Assembly: GCA_037953745.1 (NCBI GenBank) | Contig: JBAKBP010007170.1 | Location: forward strand, 38,569-102,568 | DNA length: 64,000 nucleotides | Source: Lithodes maja | Lineage: Eukaryota > Arthropoda > Malacostraca > Decapoda > Lithodidae | Direction of reading: 5' to 3' | The notes under the pieces: generated by a model | Told to the model about the DNA's origin: nothing | The model's database searches: none | The model's input: only the letters and a program-made list of their open reading frames with translations | Made by a program: the position numbers and the translations under genes | Part shown: positions 49,301 through 61,300 of the stretch, piece after piece | How positions within the stretch are numbered: the first letter of the stretch is position 1 | How the letters are laid out: the number at the start of each line of letters is the position of its first letter

Positions 49301-52300
49301 GGGTTGTAGGTTGTATCGAGGTGAGTTGTAGGGGGTTGTAGGTTGTATTGAGGTGAGTTGTAGGGGGTTGTAGGTTGTATCAAGGTAAGTTGTAGGGGGT
49401 TGTAGGTTGTATCGAGGTAAGTTGTAGGGGGTTGTAGGTTGTATCGAGGTGAGTTGTAGGGGGTTGTAGGTTGTATCAAGGTAAGTTGTAGGGGGTTGTA
49501 GGTTGTATCGAGGTGAGGTGTAGGGGGTTGTAGGTTGTAAGGGGTTGTAGGTTGTATCGAGGTGAGTTGTAGGGGGTTGTAGGTTGTATCGGGGTAAGTT
49601 GTAGGGGGTTGTAGGTTGTATCAAGGTAAGTTGTAGGGGGTTGTAGGTTGTATCGAGGTAAGTTGTAGGGGGTTGTAGGTTTTATCGAGGTGAGTTGTAG
49701 GTGGTTGTAGGTTGTATCGAGGTAAGTTGTAGGGGGTTGTAGGTTGTATCGAGGTGAGTTGTAGGGGGTTGTAGGTTGTATCAAGGTAAGTTGTAGGGGG
49801 TTGTAGGTTGTATCGAGGTGGGTTGTAGGGGGTTGTAGGTTGTATCGAGGTAAGTTGTAGGGAGTTGTAGGTTGTATCGAGGTGAGTTGTAGGAGGTTGT
49901 AGGTTGTATCGAGGTAAGTTGTAGGGGGTTGTAGGTTGTATCGAGGTAAGTTGTAGGGGGTTGTAGGTTGTATCGAGGTAAGTTGTAGGGGGTTGTAGGT
50001 TGTATCGAGGTAAGTTGTAAGGGGTTGTAGGTTGTATCGAGGTAAGTTGTAGGGGGTTGTAGGTTGTATTGAGGTGAGTTGTAGGGGGTTGTAGGTTGTA
50101 TCAAGGTAAGTTGTAGGGGGTTGTAGGTTGTATCGAGGTGAGTTGTAGGGGGTTGTAGGTTGTATTGAGGTAAGTTGTAGGGGGTTGTAGGTTGTATCGA
50201 GGTAAGTTGTAGGGGGTTGTAGGTTGTATCGAGGTAAGTTGTAGGGGGTTGTAGGTTGTATCGAGGTGAGTTTTAGGGGGTTGTAGGTTGTATCGAGGTG
50301 AGTTGTAGGGGTTTGTAGGTTGTTTCGAGGTGAGTTGTACGGGCTTGTAGGTTGTATCGAGGAAAGTTGTAGGGGGTTGTAGGTTGTATCGAGGTGAGTT
50401 GTAGGGGGTTGTAGGTTGTATCGAGGTGAGTTGTAGGGGGTTGTAGGTTGTATCGAGGTAAGTTGTAGGGGGTTGTAGGTTGTATCGAGGTGATTTGTAG
50501 GGGGATGTAGGTTGTATCGAGGTAAGTTGTAGGGGGTTGTAGGTTGTATCGAGGTAAGTTGTAGGGGGTTGTAGGTTGTATTGAGGTAAGTTGTAGGGGG
50601 TTGTAGGTTGTATTGAGGTGAGTTGTAGGGGGTTGTAGGTTGTATCAAGGTAAGTTGTAGGGGGTTGTAGGTTGTATCGAAGTGAGTTGTAGGGGGTTGT
50701 AGGTTGTATCGAGGTGAGTTGTAGGGGGTTGTAGGTTGTATCGAGGTAAGTTGTAGGGGGTTGTAGGTTGTATCGAGGTGATTTGTAGGGGGTTGTAGGT
50801 TGTATCAAGGTAAGTTGTAGGGGGTTGTAGGTTGTATCGAGGTAAGTTGTAGGGGGTTGTAGGTTGTATCGAGGTAAGTTGTAGGGGGTTGTAGGTTGTA
50901 TCGAGGTAAGTTGTAGGGGGTTGTAGGTTGTATCGAGGTAAGTTGTAGGGGGTTGTAGGTTGTATCGAGGTAAGTTGTAGGGGGTTGTAGGTTGTATCGA
51001 GGTGAGTTGTAGGGGGTTGTAGGTTGTATCGAGGTAAGTTGTAGGGGGTTGTAGGTTGTATCGAGGTGAGTTGAAGGGGGTTGTAGGTTGTATCGAGGTA
51101 AGTTGTAGGGGGTTGTAGGTTGTATGGAGGTAAGTTGTACGGGGTTGTAGGTTGTATCGAGGTGAGTTGTAGGGGGTTGTAGGTTGTATCGAGGTAACTT
51201 GTAGGGGGTTGTAGGTTGTATCGAGGTGAGTTGTAGGGGGTTGTAGGTTGTATCGAGGTAAGTTGTAGGGGGTTGTAGGTTGTATCGAGGTAAGTTGTAG
51301 GGGGTTGTAGGTTATATCGAGGTGAGTTGTAGGAGGTTGTAGGTTGTATCGAGGTAAGTTGTAGGGGGTTGTAGGTTGTATCGAGGTAAGTTGTAGGGGG
51401 TTGTAGGTTGCATCGAGGTGAGTTGTAGGGGGTTGTAGGTTGTATCGAGGTAAGTTATAGGGGGTTGTAGGTTGTATCGAGGTGAGTTGTAGGGGGTTGT
51501 AGGTTGTATCGAGGTAAGTTGTAGGGGGTTGTAGGTTGTATCGAGGTGAGTTGTAGGGGGTTGTAGCTTGTATCGAGGTAAGTTGTAGGGGGTTGTAGGT
51601 TGTATCGAGGTAAGTTGTAGGCGGTTGTAGGTTGTATCGAGGTGAGTTGTAGGGGGTTGTAGGTTGTATCGAGGTAACTTGTAGGGGGTTGTCGGTTGTA
51701 TCCAGGTGAGTTGTAGGGGGTTGTAGGTTGTATCGAGGTAAGTTGTAGGGGGTTGTAGGTTGTATCAAGGTAAGTTGTAGGGTGTTGTAGGTTGTATCAA
51801 GGTGAGTTGTAGGAGGTTGTAGGTTGTAGGTTGTATCGAGGTAAGTTGTAGGGGGTTGTAGGTTGTATCGAGGTGAGTTGTAGGGGGTTGTAGGTTGTAT
51901 CGAGGTAAGTTGTAGGGGGTTGTAGGTTGTATCGAGGTGAGGTGTAGGGGGTTGTAGGTTGTATCGAGGTAAGTTTTAGGGGGTTGTAGGTTGTATCGAG
52001 GTAAGTTGTAGGGGGTTGTAGGTTGTATCGAGGTAAGTTGTAAGGGGTTGTAGGTTGTATCGAGGTAAGTTGTAGGGGGTTGTAGGTTGTATCGAGGTAA
52101 GTTGTAGGGGGTTGTCGGTTATATCGAGGTGAGTTGTAGGGGGTTGTCGGTTGTATCGAGGTAAGTTGTAGGGGATTGTAGGTTGTATCAAGGTGAGTTG
52201 TAGGGGGTTCTAGGTTGTATTGAGGTAAGTTGTAGGGGGTTGTAGGTTGTATCGAGGTAAGTTGTAGGGGGATGTAGGTTGTATCGAGGTAAGTTGTAGG

Positions 52301-55300
52301 GGGTTGTAGGTTGTATCGAGGTGAGTTATCGGGGGTTGTAGGTTGTATCGAGGTGAGTTGTAGGGGGTTGTAGGTTGAATCGAGGTGAGGTGTAGGGGGT
52401 TGTAGGTTGTATCGAGGTAAGTTGTAGGGGGTTGTAGGTTGTATCGAGGTAAGTTGTAGGGGGTTGTAGGTTGTATCAAGGTAAGTTGTAGGGGGTTGTA
52501 GGTTGTATCGAGGTAAGTTGTAGGGGGTTGTAGGTTGTATCGAGGTAAGTTGTAGGGGGTTGTAGGTTGTATCGAGGTGAGTTATAGGGGGTTGTAGGTT
52601 GTATCGAGGTAAGTTGTAGGGGGTTGTAGGTTGTATCGAGGTGAGTTGTAGGGGGTTGTAGGTTGTATCGAGGTGAATTGTAGGGGGTTGTAGGTTGTAT
52701 CGAGGTAAGTTGTAGGGGGTTGTAGGTTGTATCGAGGTGAGTTGTAGGGGGTTGAGGTTGTATCGAGGTAAGTTGTAGGGGGTTGTAGGTTGTATCGAGG
52801 TAAGTTGTAGGGGGTTGTAGGTTGTATCGAGGTAAGTTGTAGGGGGTTGTAGGTTGTATCGAGGTAAGTTGTAGGGGGTTGTAGGTTGTATTGAGGTAAG
52901 TTGTAGGGGGTTGTAGGTTGTATCGAGGTGAGTTGTAGGGGGTTGTAGGTTGTATCGAGGTAAGTTGTAGGGGGTTGTAGGTTGTATCTAGGTGAGATGT
53001 AGGGGGTTGTAGGTTGTATCGAGGTGAGTTGTAGGGGGTTGTAGGGTGTATCAAGGTAAGTTGTAGGGGGTTGTAGGTTGTATCGAGGTAAGTTGTAGGG
53101 GGTTGTAGGTTGTATCAAGGTAAGTTGTAGGGGGTTGTAGGTTGTATCGAGGTGAGTTGTAGGGGGTTGTAGGTTGTATCGAGGTGAGTTGTAAGGGGTT
53201 GTAGGTTGTATCGAGGTGAGTTGTAGGGGGTTGTAGGTTGTATCGAGGTAAGTTGTAGGGGGTTGTAGGTTGTATCAAGGTAAGTTGTAGGGGGTTGTAG
53301 GTTGTATCGAGGTAAGTTGTAGGGGGTTGTAGGTTTTATCGAGGTAAGTTGTAGGGGGTTGTAGGTTGTATCGAGGTAAGTTGTAGGGGGTTGTAGGTTG
53401 TATCGAGGTGAGTTGTAGGGGGTTGTAGGTTGTATTGAGGTAAGTTGTAGGGGTTTGTAGGTTGTATCGAGGTGAGTTGTAGGGGGTTGTAGGTTGTATC
53501 GAGGTAAGTTGTAGGGGGTTGTAGGTTGTATCGAGGTAAGTTGTAGGGGGTTGTAGGTTGTATCGAGGTGAGTTGTAGGAGGTTGTAGGTTGTATCGAGG
53601 TAAGTTGTAGGGGGTTGTAGGTTGTATCGAGGTTAGTTGTAGGGGGTTGTAGGTTGTATCGAGGTAAGATGTAGGGGGTTGTAGGTTGTATCGAGGTAAG
53701 TTGTAGGGGGTTGTAGGTTGTATCGAGGTAAGTTGTAGGGGGTTGTAGGTTGTATCGAGGTAAGTTGTAGGGGGTTGTAGGTTGTATCGAGGTAAGTTGT
53801 AGGGGGTTGTAGGTTTTATCGAGGTAAGTTGTAGGGGGTTGTAGGTTGTATCGAGGTAAGTTGTAGGTCGTTGTAGGTTGTATCGAGGTGAGTTGTAGGG
53901 GGTTGTAGGTTGTATCGAGGTAAGTTGTAGGGGGTTGTAGGTTGTATCGAGGTAAGTTGTAGGGGGTTGTAGGTTGTATCGAGGTGAGTTGTAGGGGGTT
54001 GTAGGTTGTATTGAGGTAAGTTGTAGGGGGTTGTAGGTTGTATCGAGGTAAGTTGTAGGGGGTTGTAGGTTGTATCGAGGTGAGTTGTAGGGGGTTGTAG
54101 GTTGTATCGAGGTGAGTTGTAGGGGGTTGTAGGTTGTATTGAGGTAAGTTGTAGGGGGTTGTAGGTTGTATCGAGGTAAGTTGTAGGGGGTTGTAGGTTG
54201 TATCGAGGTGAGTTGTAGGGGGTTGTAGGTTGTATCGAGGTAAGTTGTATGGGGTTGTAGGTTGTATAGAGGTGAGTTGTAGGGGCCGGTTGTAGGTTGT
54301 ATTGAGGTAAGTTGTAGGGGGTTGTAGGTTGTATCAAGGTAAGTTGTAGAGGGTTGTAGGTTGTATCGAGGTGAGTTGTAGGGGGTTGTAGGTTGTATCA
54401 AGGTAAGTTGTAGGGGGTTGTAGGTTGTATCGAGGTAAGTTGTAGGGGGTTGTATCGAGGTGAGTTGTAGGGGGTTGTAGGTTGTATCAAGGTAAGTTGT
54501 AGGGGATTGTAGGTTGTATCGAGGTGAGTTGTAGGGGGTTGTAGGTTGTATCGAGGTGAGTTGTAGGGGGTTGTAGGTTGTATCAAGGTAAGTTGTAGGG
54601 GGTTGTGGGTTGTATCGAGGTAAGTTGTAGGGGGTTGTAGGTTTTATCGAGGTAAGTTGTAGCGGGTTGTAGGTTGTATCGAGGTAAATTGTAGGGGGTT
54701 GTAGGTTGTATCGAGGTGAGTTGTAGGGGGTTGTAGGTTGTATCGAGGTAAGTTGTAGGGGGTTGTAGGTTGTATCGAGGTAAGTTGTAGGGGGTTGTAG
54801 GTTGTATCGAGGTAAGTTGTAGGGGGTTGTAGGTTGTATCGAGGTGAGTTGTAGGAGGTTGTAGGTTGTATCGAGGTAAGTTGTAGGGGGTTGTAGGTTG
54901 TATCGAGGTAAGTTGTAGGGGGTTGTAGGTTGTATCGAGGTAAGTTGTAGGGGGTTGTAGGTTGTATCGAGGTAAGTTGTAGGGGGTTGTAGGTTGTATC
55001 GAGGTAAGTTGTAGGGGGTTGTAGGTTGTATCGAGGTAAGGTGTAGGGGGTTGTAGGTTGTATCGAGGTAAGTTGTAGGGGGTTGTAGGTTGTATCGAGG
55101 TGAGTTGTAGGGGGTTGTAGGTTGTATCGAGGTAAGTTGTAGGGGGTTGTAGGTTGTATCAAGGTGAGTTGTAGGGGGTTGTAGGTTGTATTGAGGTAAG
55201 TTGTAGGGGGTTGTAGGTTGTATCTAGGTAAGTTGTAGGGGGTTGTAGGTTGTATCGAGGTAAGTTGTAGGGGGTTGTAGGTTGTATCGAGGTGAGTTAT

Positions 55301-58300
55301 AGGGGGTTGTAGGTTGTATCGAGGTGAGTTGTAGGGGGTTGTAGGTTGTATCGAGGTGAGGTGTAGGGGGTTGTAGGTTGTATCGAGGTAAGTTGTAGGG
55401 GGTTGTAGGTTGTATCGAGGTAAGTTGTAGGGGGTTGTTGGTTGTATCGAGGTAAGTTGTAGGGGGTTGTAGGTTGTATCGATGTAAGTTGTAGGGGGTT
55501 GTAGGTTGTATCGAGGTGAGTTATAGGGGGTTGTAGGTTGTATCGAGGTAAGTTGTAGGGGGTTGTAGGTTGTATCGAGGTGAGTTGTAGGGGGTTGTAG
55601 GTTGTGTCGAGGTGAATTGTAGGGGGTTGTAGGTTGTATCGAGGTAAGTTGTAGGGGGTTGTAGGTTGTATCGAGGTGAGTTGTAGGGGGTTGTAGGTTG
55701 TATCGAGGTAAGTTGTAGGGGGTTGTAGGTTGTATCGAGGTAAGTTGTAGGGGGTTGTAGGTTGTATCGAGGTAAGTTGTAGGGGGTTGTAGGTTGTATC
55801 GATGTATGTTGTAGGGGGTTGTAGGTTGTATTGAGGTAAGTTGTAGGGGGTTGTAGGTTGTATCGAAGTGAGTTGTAGGGGGTTGTAGATTGTATCGAGG
55901 TAAGTTGTAGGGGGTTGTAGGTTGTATCGAGGTGAGTTGTAGGGGGTTGTAGGTTGTATCGAGGTGAGTTGTAGGGGGTTGTAGGTTGTATCAAGGTAAG
56001 TTGTAGGGGGTTGTAGGTTGTATCGAGGTAAGTTATAGGGGGTTGTAGGTTGTATCGAGGTGAGTTGGTGGGGGTTGTAGGTTGTATCAAGGTAAGTTGT
56101 ATGGGGTTGTAGGTTGTATCGAGGTGAGTTATAGGGGGTTGTAGGTTGTATCGAGGTGAGTTGTAAGGGGTTGTAGGTTGTATCAAGGTAAGTTGTAGGG
56201 GTTTGTAGGTTGTATCGAGGTAAGTTGTAGGGGGTTGTAGGTTTTATCGAGGTAAGTTGTAGGGGGTTGTAGGTTGTATCGAGGTAAGTTGTAGGTGGTT
56301 GTAGGTTGTATCGAGGTGAGTTGTAGGGGGTTGTAGTTTGTATCGAGGTAAGTTCTAGAGGGTTGTAGGTTGTATCGAGGTGAGTTGTAGGGGGTTGTAG
56401 GTTGTATCAAGGTAAGTTGTAGGGGGTTATAGGTTGTATCGAGGTGAGTTGTAGGAGGTTGTAGGTTGTATCGAGGTAAGTTGTAGGGGGTTGTAGGTTG
56501 TATCGAGGTGAGTTGTAGGGGGTTGTAGGTTGTATCGAGGTAAGTTGTAGGGGGTTGTAGGTTGTATCGAGGTGAGTTGTAGGGCGTTGTAGGGTGTATC
56601 GAGGTAAGTTGTAGGGGGTTGTAGGTTGTATCGAGGTAAGTTGTAGGGGGTTGTAGGTTGTATCGAGGTGAGTTGTAGGAGGTTGTAGGTTGTATCGAGG
56701 TAAGTTGTAGGGGGTTGTAGGTTGTATCGAGGTAAGTTGTAGGGGGTTGTAGGTTGTATCGAGGTGAGTTGTAGGGGGTTGTAGGTTGTATCGAGGTGAG
56801 TTGTAGGGGGTTGTAGGTTGTATCGAGGTGAGTTGTAGGGGGTTGTAGGTTGTATTGAGGTAAGTTGTAGGGGGTTGTAGGTTGTATCGAGGTAAGTTGT
56901 AGGGGGTTGTAGGTTGTATCGAGGTAAGTTGTAGGGCGTTGTAGGTTGTATCGAGGTGAGTTATAGGGGGATGTAGGTTGTATCGAGGTGAGTTGTAGGG
57001 GCTTGTAGGTTGTATCGAGGTGAGTTGTAGGGGATTGTAGGTTGTATCGAGGTAAGTTGTAGGGGGTTGTAGATTGTATCGAGGTAAGTTGTAGGGGGTT
57101 ATAGGTTGTATCGAGGTACGTTGTAGGGGGTTGTAGGTTGTATCGAGGTAAGTTGTAGGGGGTTGTAGGTTGTATCGAGGTGAGTTGTAGGGGGTTGTAG
57201 GTTGTATCGAGGTAAGTTGTAGGGGGTTGTAGGTTGTATCGAGGTGAGTTGTAGGGGGTTGTAGGTTGTATCGAGGTAAGTTGTAGGGGGTTGTAGGTTG
57301 TATCGAGGTAAGTTGTAGGGGGTTGTAGGTTGTATCGAGGTGAGTTGTAGGAGGATGTAGGTTGTATCGAGGTAAGTTGTAGGGGGTTGTAGGTTGTATC
57401 GAGGTGAGTTGTAGGGGTTGTAGGTTGTATCGAGGTGAGTTGTAGGGGGTTGTAGGTTGTATCGAGGTGAGTTGTAGGGGGTTGTAGGTTGTATCGAGGT
57501 GAGTTGTAGGGGGTTGTAGGTTGTATCGAGGTAAGTTGTAGGGGGTTGTAGTTTGTATCGAGGTAAGTTGTAGGGGGTTGTAGGTTGTATCGAGGTAAGT
57601 TGTAGGGGGTTGTAGGTTGTATCGAGGTAAGTTGTAGGGGGTTGTAGGTTGTATCGAGGTAAGTTGTAGGGGTTGTAGGTTGTATTGAGGTGAGTTGTAG
57701 GGGGTTGTAGGTTGTATTGAGGTAAGTTGTAGGGGGTTGTAGGTTGTATCGAGGTAAGTTATAGGAGGTTGTAGGTTGTATCGAGGTAAGTTGTAGGGTT
57801 GTAGGTAGTATCGAGGTAAATTGTAGGGGGTTGTAGGTTGTATTGAGGTAAATTGTAGGGGGTTGTAGGTTGTATCGAGGTAAGTTGTAGGGTGTTATAG
57901 GTTGTATCGAGGTAAGTTGTAGGGGGTTGTAGGTTGTATCGAGGTGAGTTGTAGGGGGTTGTAGGTTGTATTGAGGTGAGTTGTAGGGGTTGTAGGTTGT
58001 ATCAAGGTAAGTTGTAGGGGGTTGTAGGTTGTATCGAGGTAAGTTGTAGGGGGTTGTAGGTTGTATCCAGGTGAGTTGTACAGGGTTGTAGGTTGTATCA
58101 AGGAAAGTTGTAGGGTGTTGTAGGTTGTATCGAGGTGAGTTGTAGGGGGTTGTAGGTTGTATCGAGGTAAGTTGTAAGGGGTTGTAGGTTGTATCGAGGT
58201 GAGTTGTAGGGGGTTGTAGGTTGTATCGAGGTAAGTTGTAGGGTGTTGTAGGTTGTATCAAGGTAAGTTGTAGGGGGTTGTAGGTTGTATCGAGGTAAGT

Positions 58301-61300
58301 TGTAGGGGGTTGTAGGTTTTATCGAGGTGAGTTGTAGGTGGTTGTAGGTTGTATCGAGGTAAGTTGTAGGGGGTTGTAGGTTGTATCGAGGTGAGTTGTA
58401 GGGGTTGTAGGTTGTATCGAGGTAAGTTGTAGGGGGTTGTAGCTTGTATCGAGGTGGGTTGTAGGGGGTTGTAGGTTGTATCGAGGTAAGTTGTAGGGGG
58501 TTGTAGGTTGTATCGAGGTAAGTTGTAGGGGGTTGTAGGTTGTATCGAGGTGACTTGTAGGAGGTTGTAGGTTGTATCGAGGTAAGTTGTAGGGGGTTGT
58601 AGGTTGTATTGAGGTAAGTTGTAGGGGGTTGTAGGTTGTATCGAGGTAAGTTGTAGGGGGTTGTAGGTTGTATTGAGGTGAGTTGTAGGGGAATGTAGGT
58701 TGTATCAAGGTAAGTTGTAGGGGGTTGTAGGTTGTATCGAGGTGAGTTGTAGGGGGTTGTAGGTTGTATTGAGGTAAGTTGTAGGGGGTTGTAGGTTGTA
58801 TCGAGGTAAGTTGTAGGGGGTTGTACGTTGTATCGAGGTAAGTTGTAGAGGGTTGTAGGTTGTATCGAGGTGAGTTATAGGGGGTTGTAGGTTGTATCGA
58901 GGTGAGTTGTAGGGGGTTGTAGGTTGTATAGAGGTGAGTTGTAGGGGGTTGTAGATTGTATCGAGGTAACTTGTAGGGGGTTGTAGGTTGTATCGAGGTA
59001 AGTTGTAGGGGGTTGTAGGTTGTATCGAGGTAAGTTGTAGGGGTTGTAGGTTGTATCGAGGTAAGTTGTAGGGGGTTGTAGGTTGTATTGAGGTGAGTTG
59101 TAGGAGGTTGTAGGTTGTATCGAGGTAAGTTGTAGGGGTTGTAGGGTTGTATCGAGGTAAGTTGTAGGGGGTTGTAGGTTGTATCGAGGTGAGTTGTAGG
59201 GTGTTGTAGGTTGTATCAGGTAAGTTGTAGGGGTTGTAGGTTGTATCGAGGTGAGTTGTAGGGGTTGTAGGTTGTATCGAGGTATAGTTGTAGGGGGTTG
59301 TAGGTTGTATCGAGGTGAGTTGTAGCGGGTTGTAGGTTGTATTGAGGTAAGTTGTAGGGGGTTGTAGGTTGTATCGAGGTAAGTTGTAGGGGTTTGTAGG
59401 TTGTATCGAGGTGAGTTGTAGGGGGTTGTAGGTTGTATCGAGGTAACTTGTAGGGGGTTGTAGGTTGTATCGAGGTGAGTTGTAGGGGGTTGTAGGTTGT
59501 ATCGAGGTAAGTTGTAGGGGGTTGTAGGTTGTATCGAGGTAAGTTGTAGGGTGTTGTAGGTTGTATCGATGTGAGTTGTAGGAGGTTGTAGGTTGTATCG
59601 AGGTAAGTTGTAGGGGGTTGTAGGTTGTATCGAGGTAAGTTGTAGGGGGTTGTAGGTTGTATCGAGGTAAGTTGTAGGGGGTTGTAGGTTGTATCGAGGT
59701 AAGTTGTAGGGGGTTGTAGGTTGTATCGAGGTAAGTTGTAGGGTGTTGTAGGTTGTATCAAGGTGAGTTGTAGGGGGTTGTAGGTTGTATCGAGGTAAGT
59801 TGTAGGGGGTTGTAGGTTGTATCGAGGTGAGTTGTAGGGGGTTGTAGGTTGTATCGAGGTGAGTTGTAGGGGGTTGTAGGTTGTATCGAGGTGAGTTGTA
59901 GGGGGTTGTAGGTTGTATCGAGGTAAGTTGTAGGGGGTGTAGGTTGTATCGAGGTAAGTTGTAGGGGTTGTAGGTAGTATCGAGGTAAGTTGTAGGGGGT
60001 TGTAGGTTGTATCGAGGTAAATTGTAGTGGGTTGTAGGTTGTATCGAGGTAAGTTGTAGGGGGTTGTAGGTTGTATCGAGGTAAGTTGTAGGGGGTTGTA
60101 GGTTGTATCGAGGTGAGTTGTAGGGGGTTGTAGGTTGTATTGAGGTGAGTTGTAGGGGGTTGTAGGTTGTATCAAGGTAAGTTGTAGGGGGTTGTAGGTT
60201 GTATCGAGGTAAGTTGTAGGGGGTTGTAGGTTGTATCGAGGTGAGTTGTAGGGGGTTGTAGGTTGTATCAAGGTAAGTTGTAGGGGGTTGTAGGTTGTAT
60301 CGAGGTGAGTTGTAGGGGGTTGTAGGTTGTAAGGGGTTGTAGGTTGTATCGAGGTGAGTTGTAGGGGGTTGTAGGTTGTATCGGGGTAAGTTGTAGGGGG
60401 TTGTAGGTTGTATCAAGGTAAGTTGTAGGGGGTTGTAGGTTGTATCGAGGTAAGTTGTAGGGGGTTGTAGGTTTTATCGAGGTGAGTTGTAGGTGGTTGT
60501 AGGTTGTATCGAGGTAAGTTGTAGGGGGTTGTAGGTTGTATCGAGGTGAGTTGTAGGGGGTTGTAGGTTGTATCAAGGTAAGTTGTAGGGGGTTGTAGGT
60601 TGTATCGAGGTGGGTTGTAGGGGGTTGTAGGTTGTATCGAGGTAAGTTGTAGGGGGTTGTAGGTTGTATCGAGGTGAGTTGTAGGAGGTTGTAGGTTGTA
60701 TCGAGGTAAGTTGTAGGGGGTTGTAGGTTGTATCGAGGTAAGTTGTAGGGGGTTGTAGGTTGTATCGAGGTAAGTTGTAGGGGGTTGTAGGTTGTATCGA
60801 GGTAAGTTGTAAGGGGTTGTAGGTTGTATCGAGGTAAGTTGTAGGGGGTTGTAGGTTGTATTGAGGTGAGTTGTAGGGGGTTGTAGGTTGTATCAAGGTA
60901 AGTTGTAGGGGGTTGTAGGTTGTATCGAGGTGAGTTGTAGGGGGTTGTAGGTTGTATTGAGGTAAGTTGTAGGGGGTTGTAGGTTGTATCGAGGTAAGTT
61001 GTAGGGGGTTGTAGGTTGTATCGAGGTAAGTTGTAGGGGGTTGTAGGTTGTATCGAGGTGAGTTTTAGGGGGTTGTAGGTTGTATCGAGGTGAGTTGTAG
61101 GGGTTTGTAGGTTGTTTCGAGGTGAGTTGTACGGGCTTGTAGGTTGTATCGAGGAAAGTTGTAGGGGGTTGTAGGTTGTATCGAGGTGAGTTGTAGGGGG
61201 TTGTAGGTTGTATCGAGGTGAGTTGTAGGGGGTTGTAGGTTGTATCGAGGTAAGTTGTAGGGGGTTGTAGGTTGTATCGAGGTGATTTGTAGGGGGATGT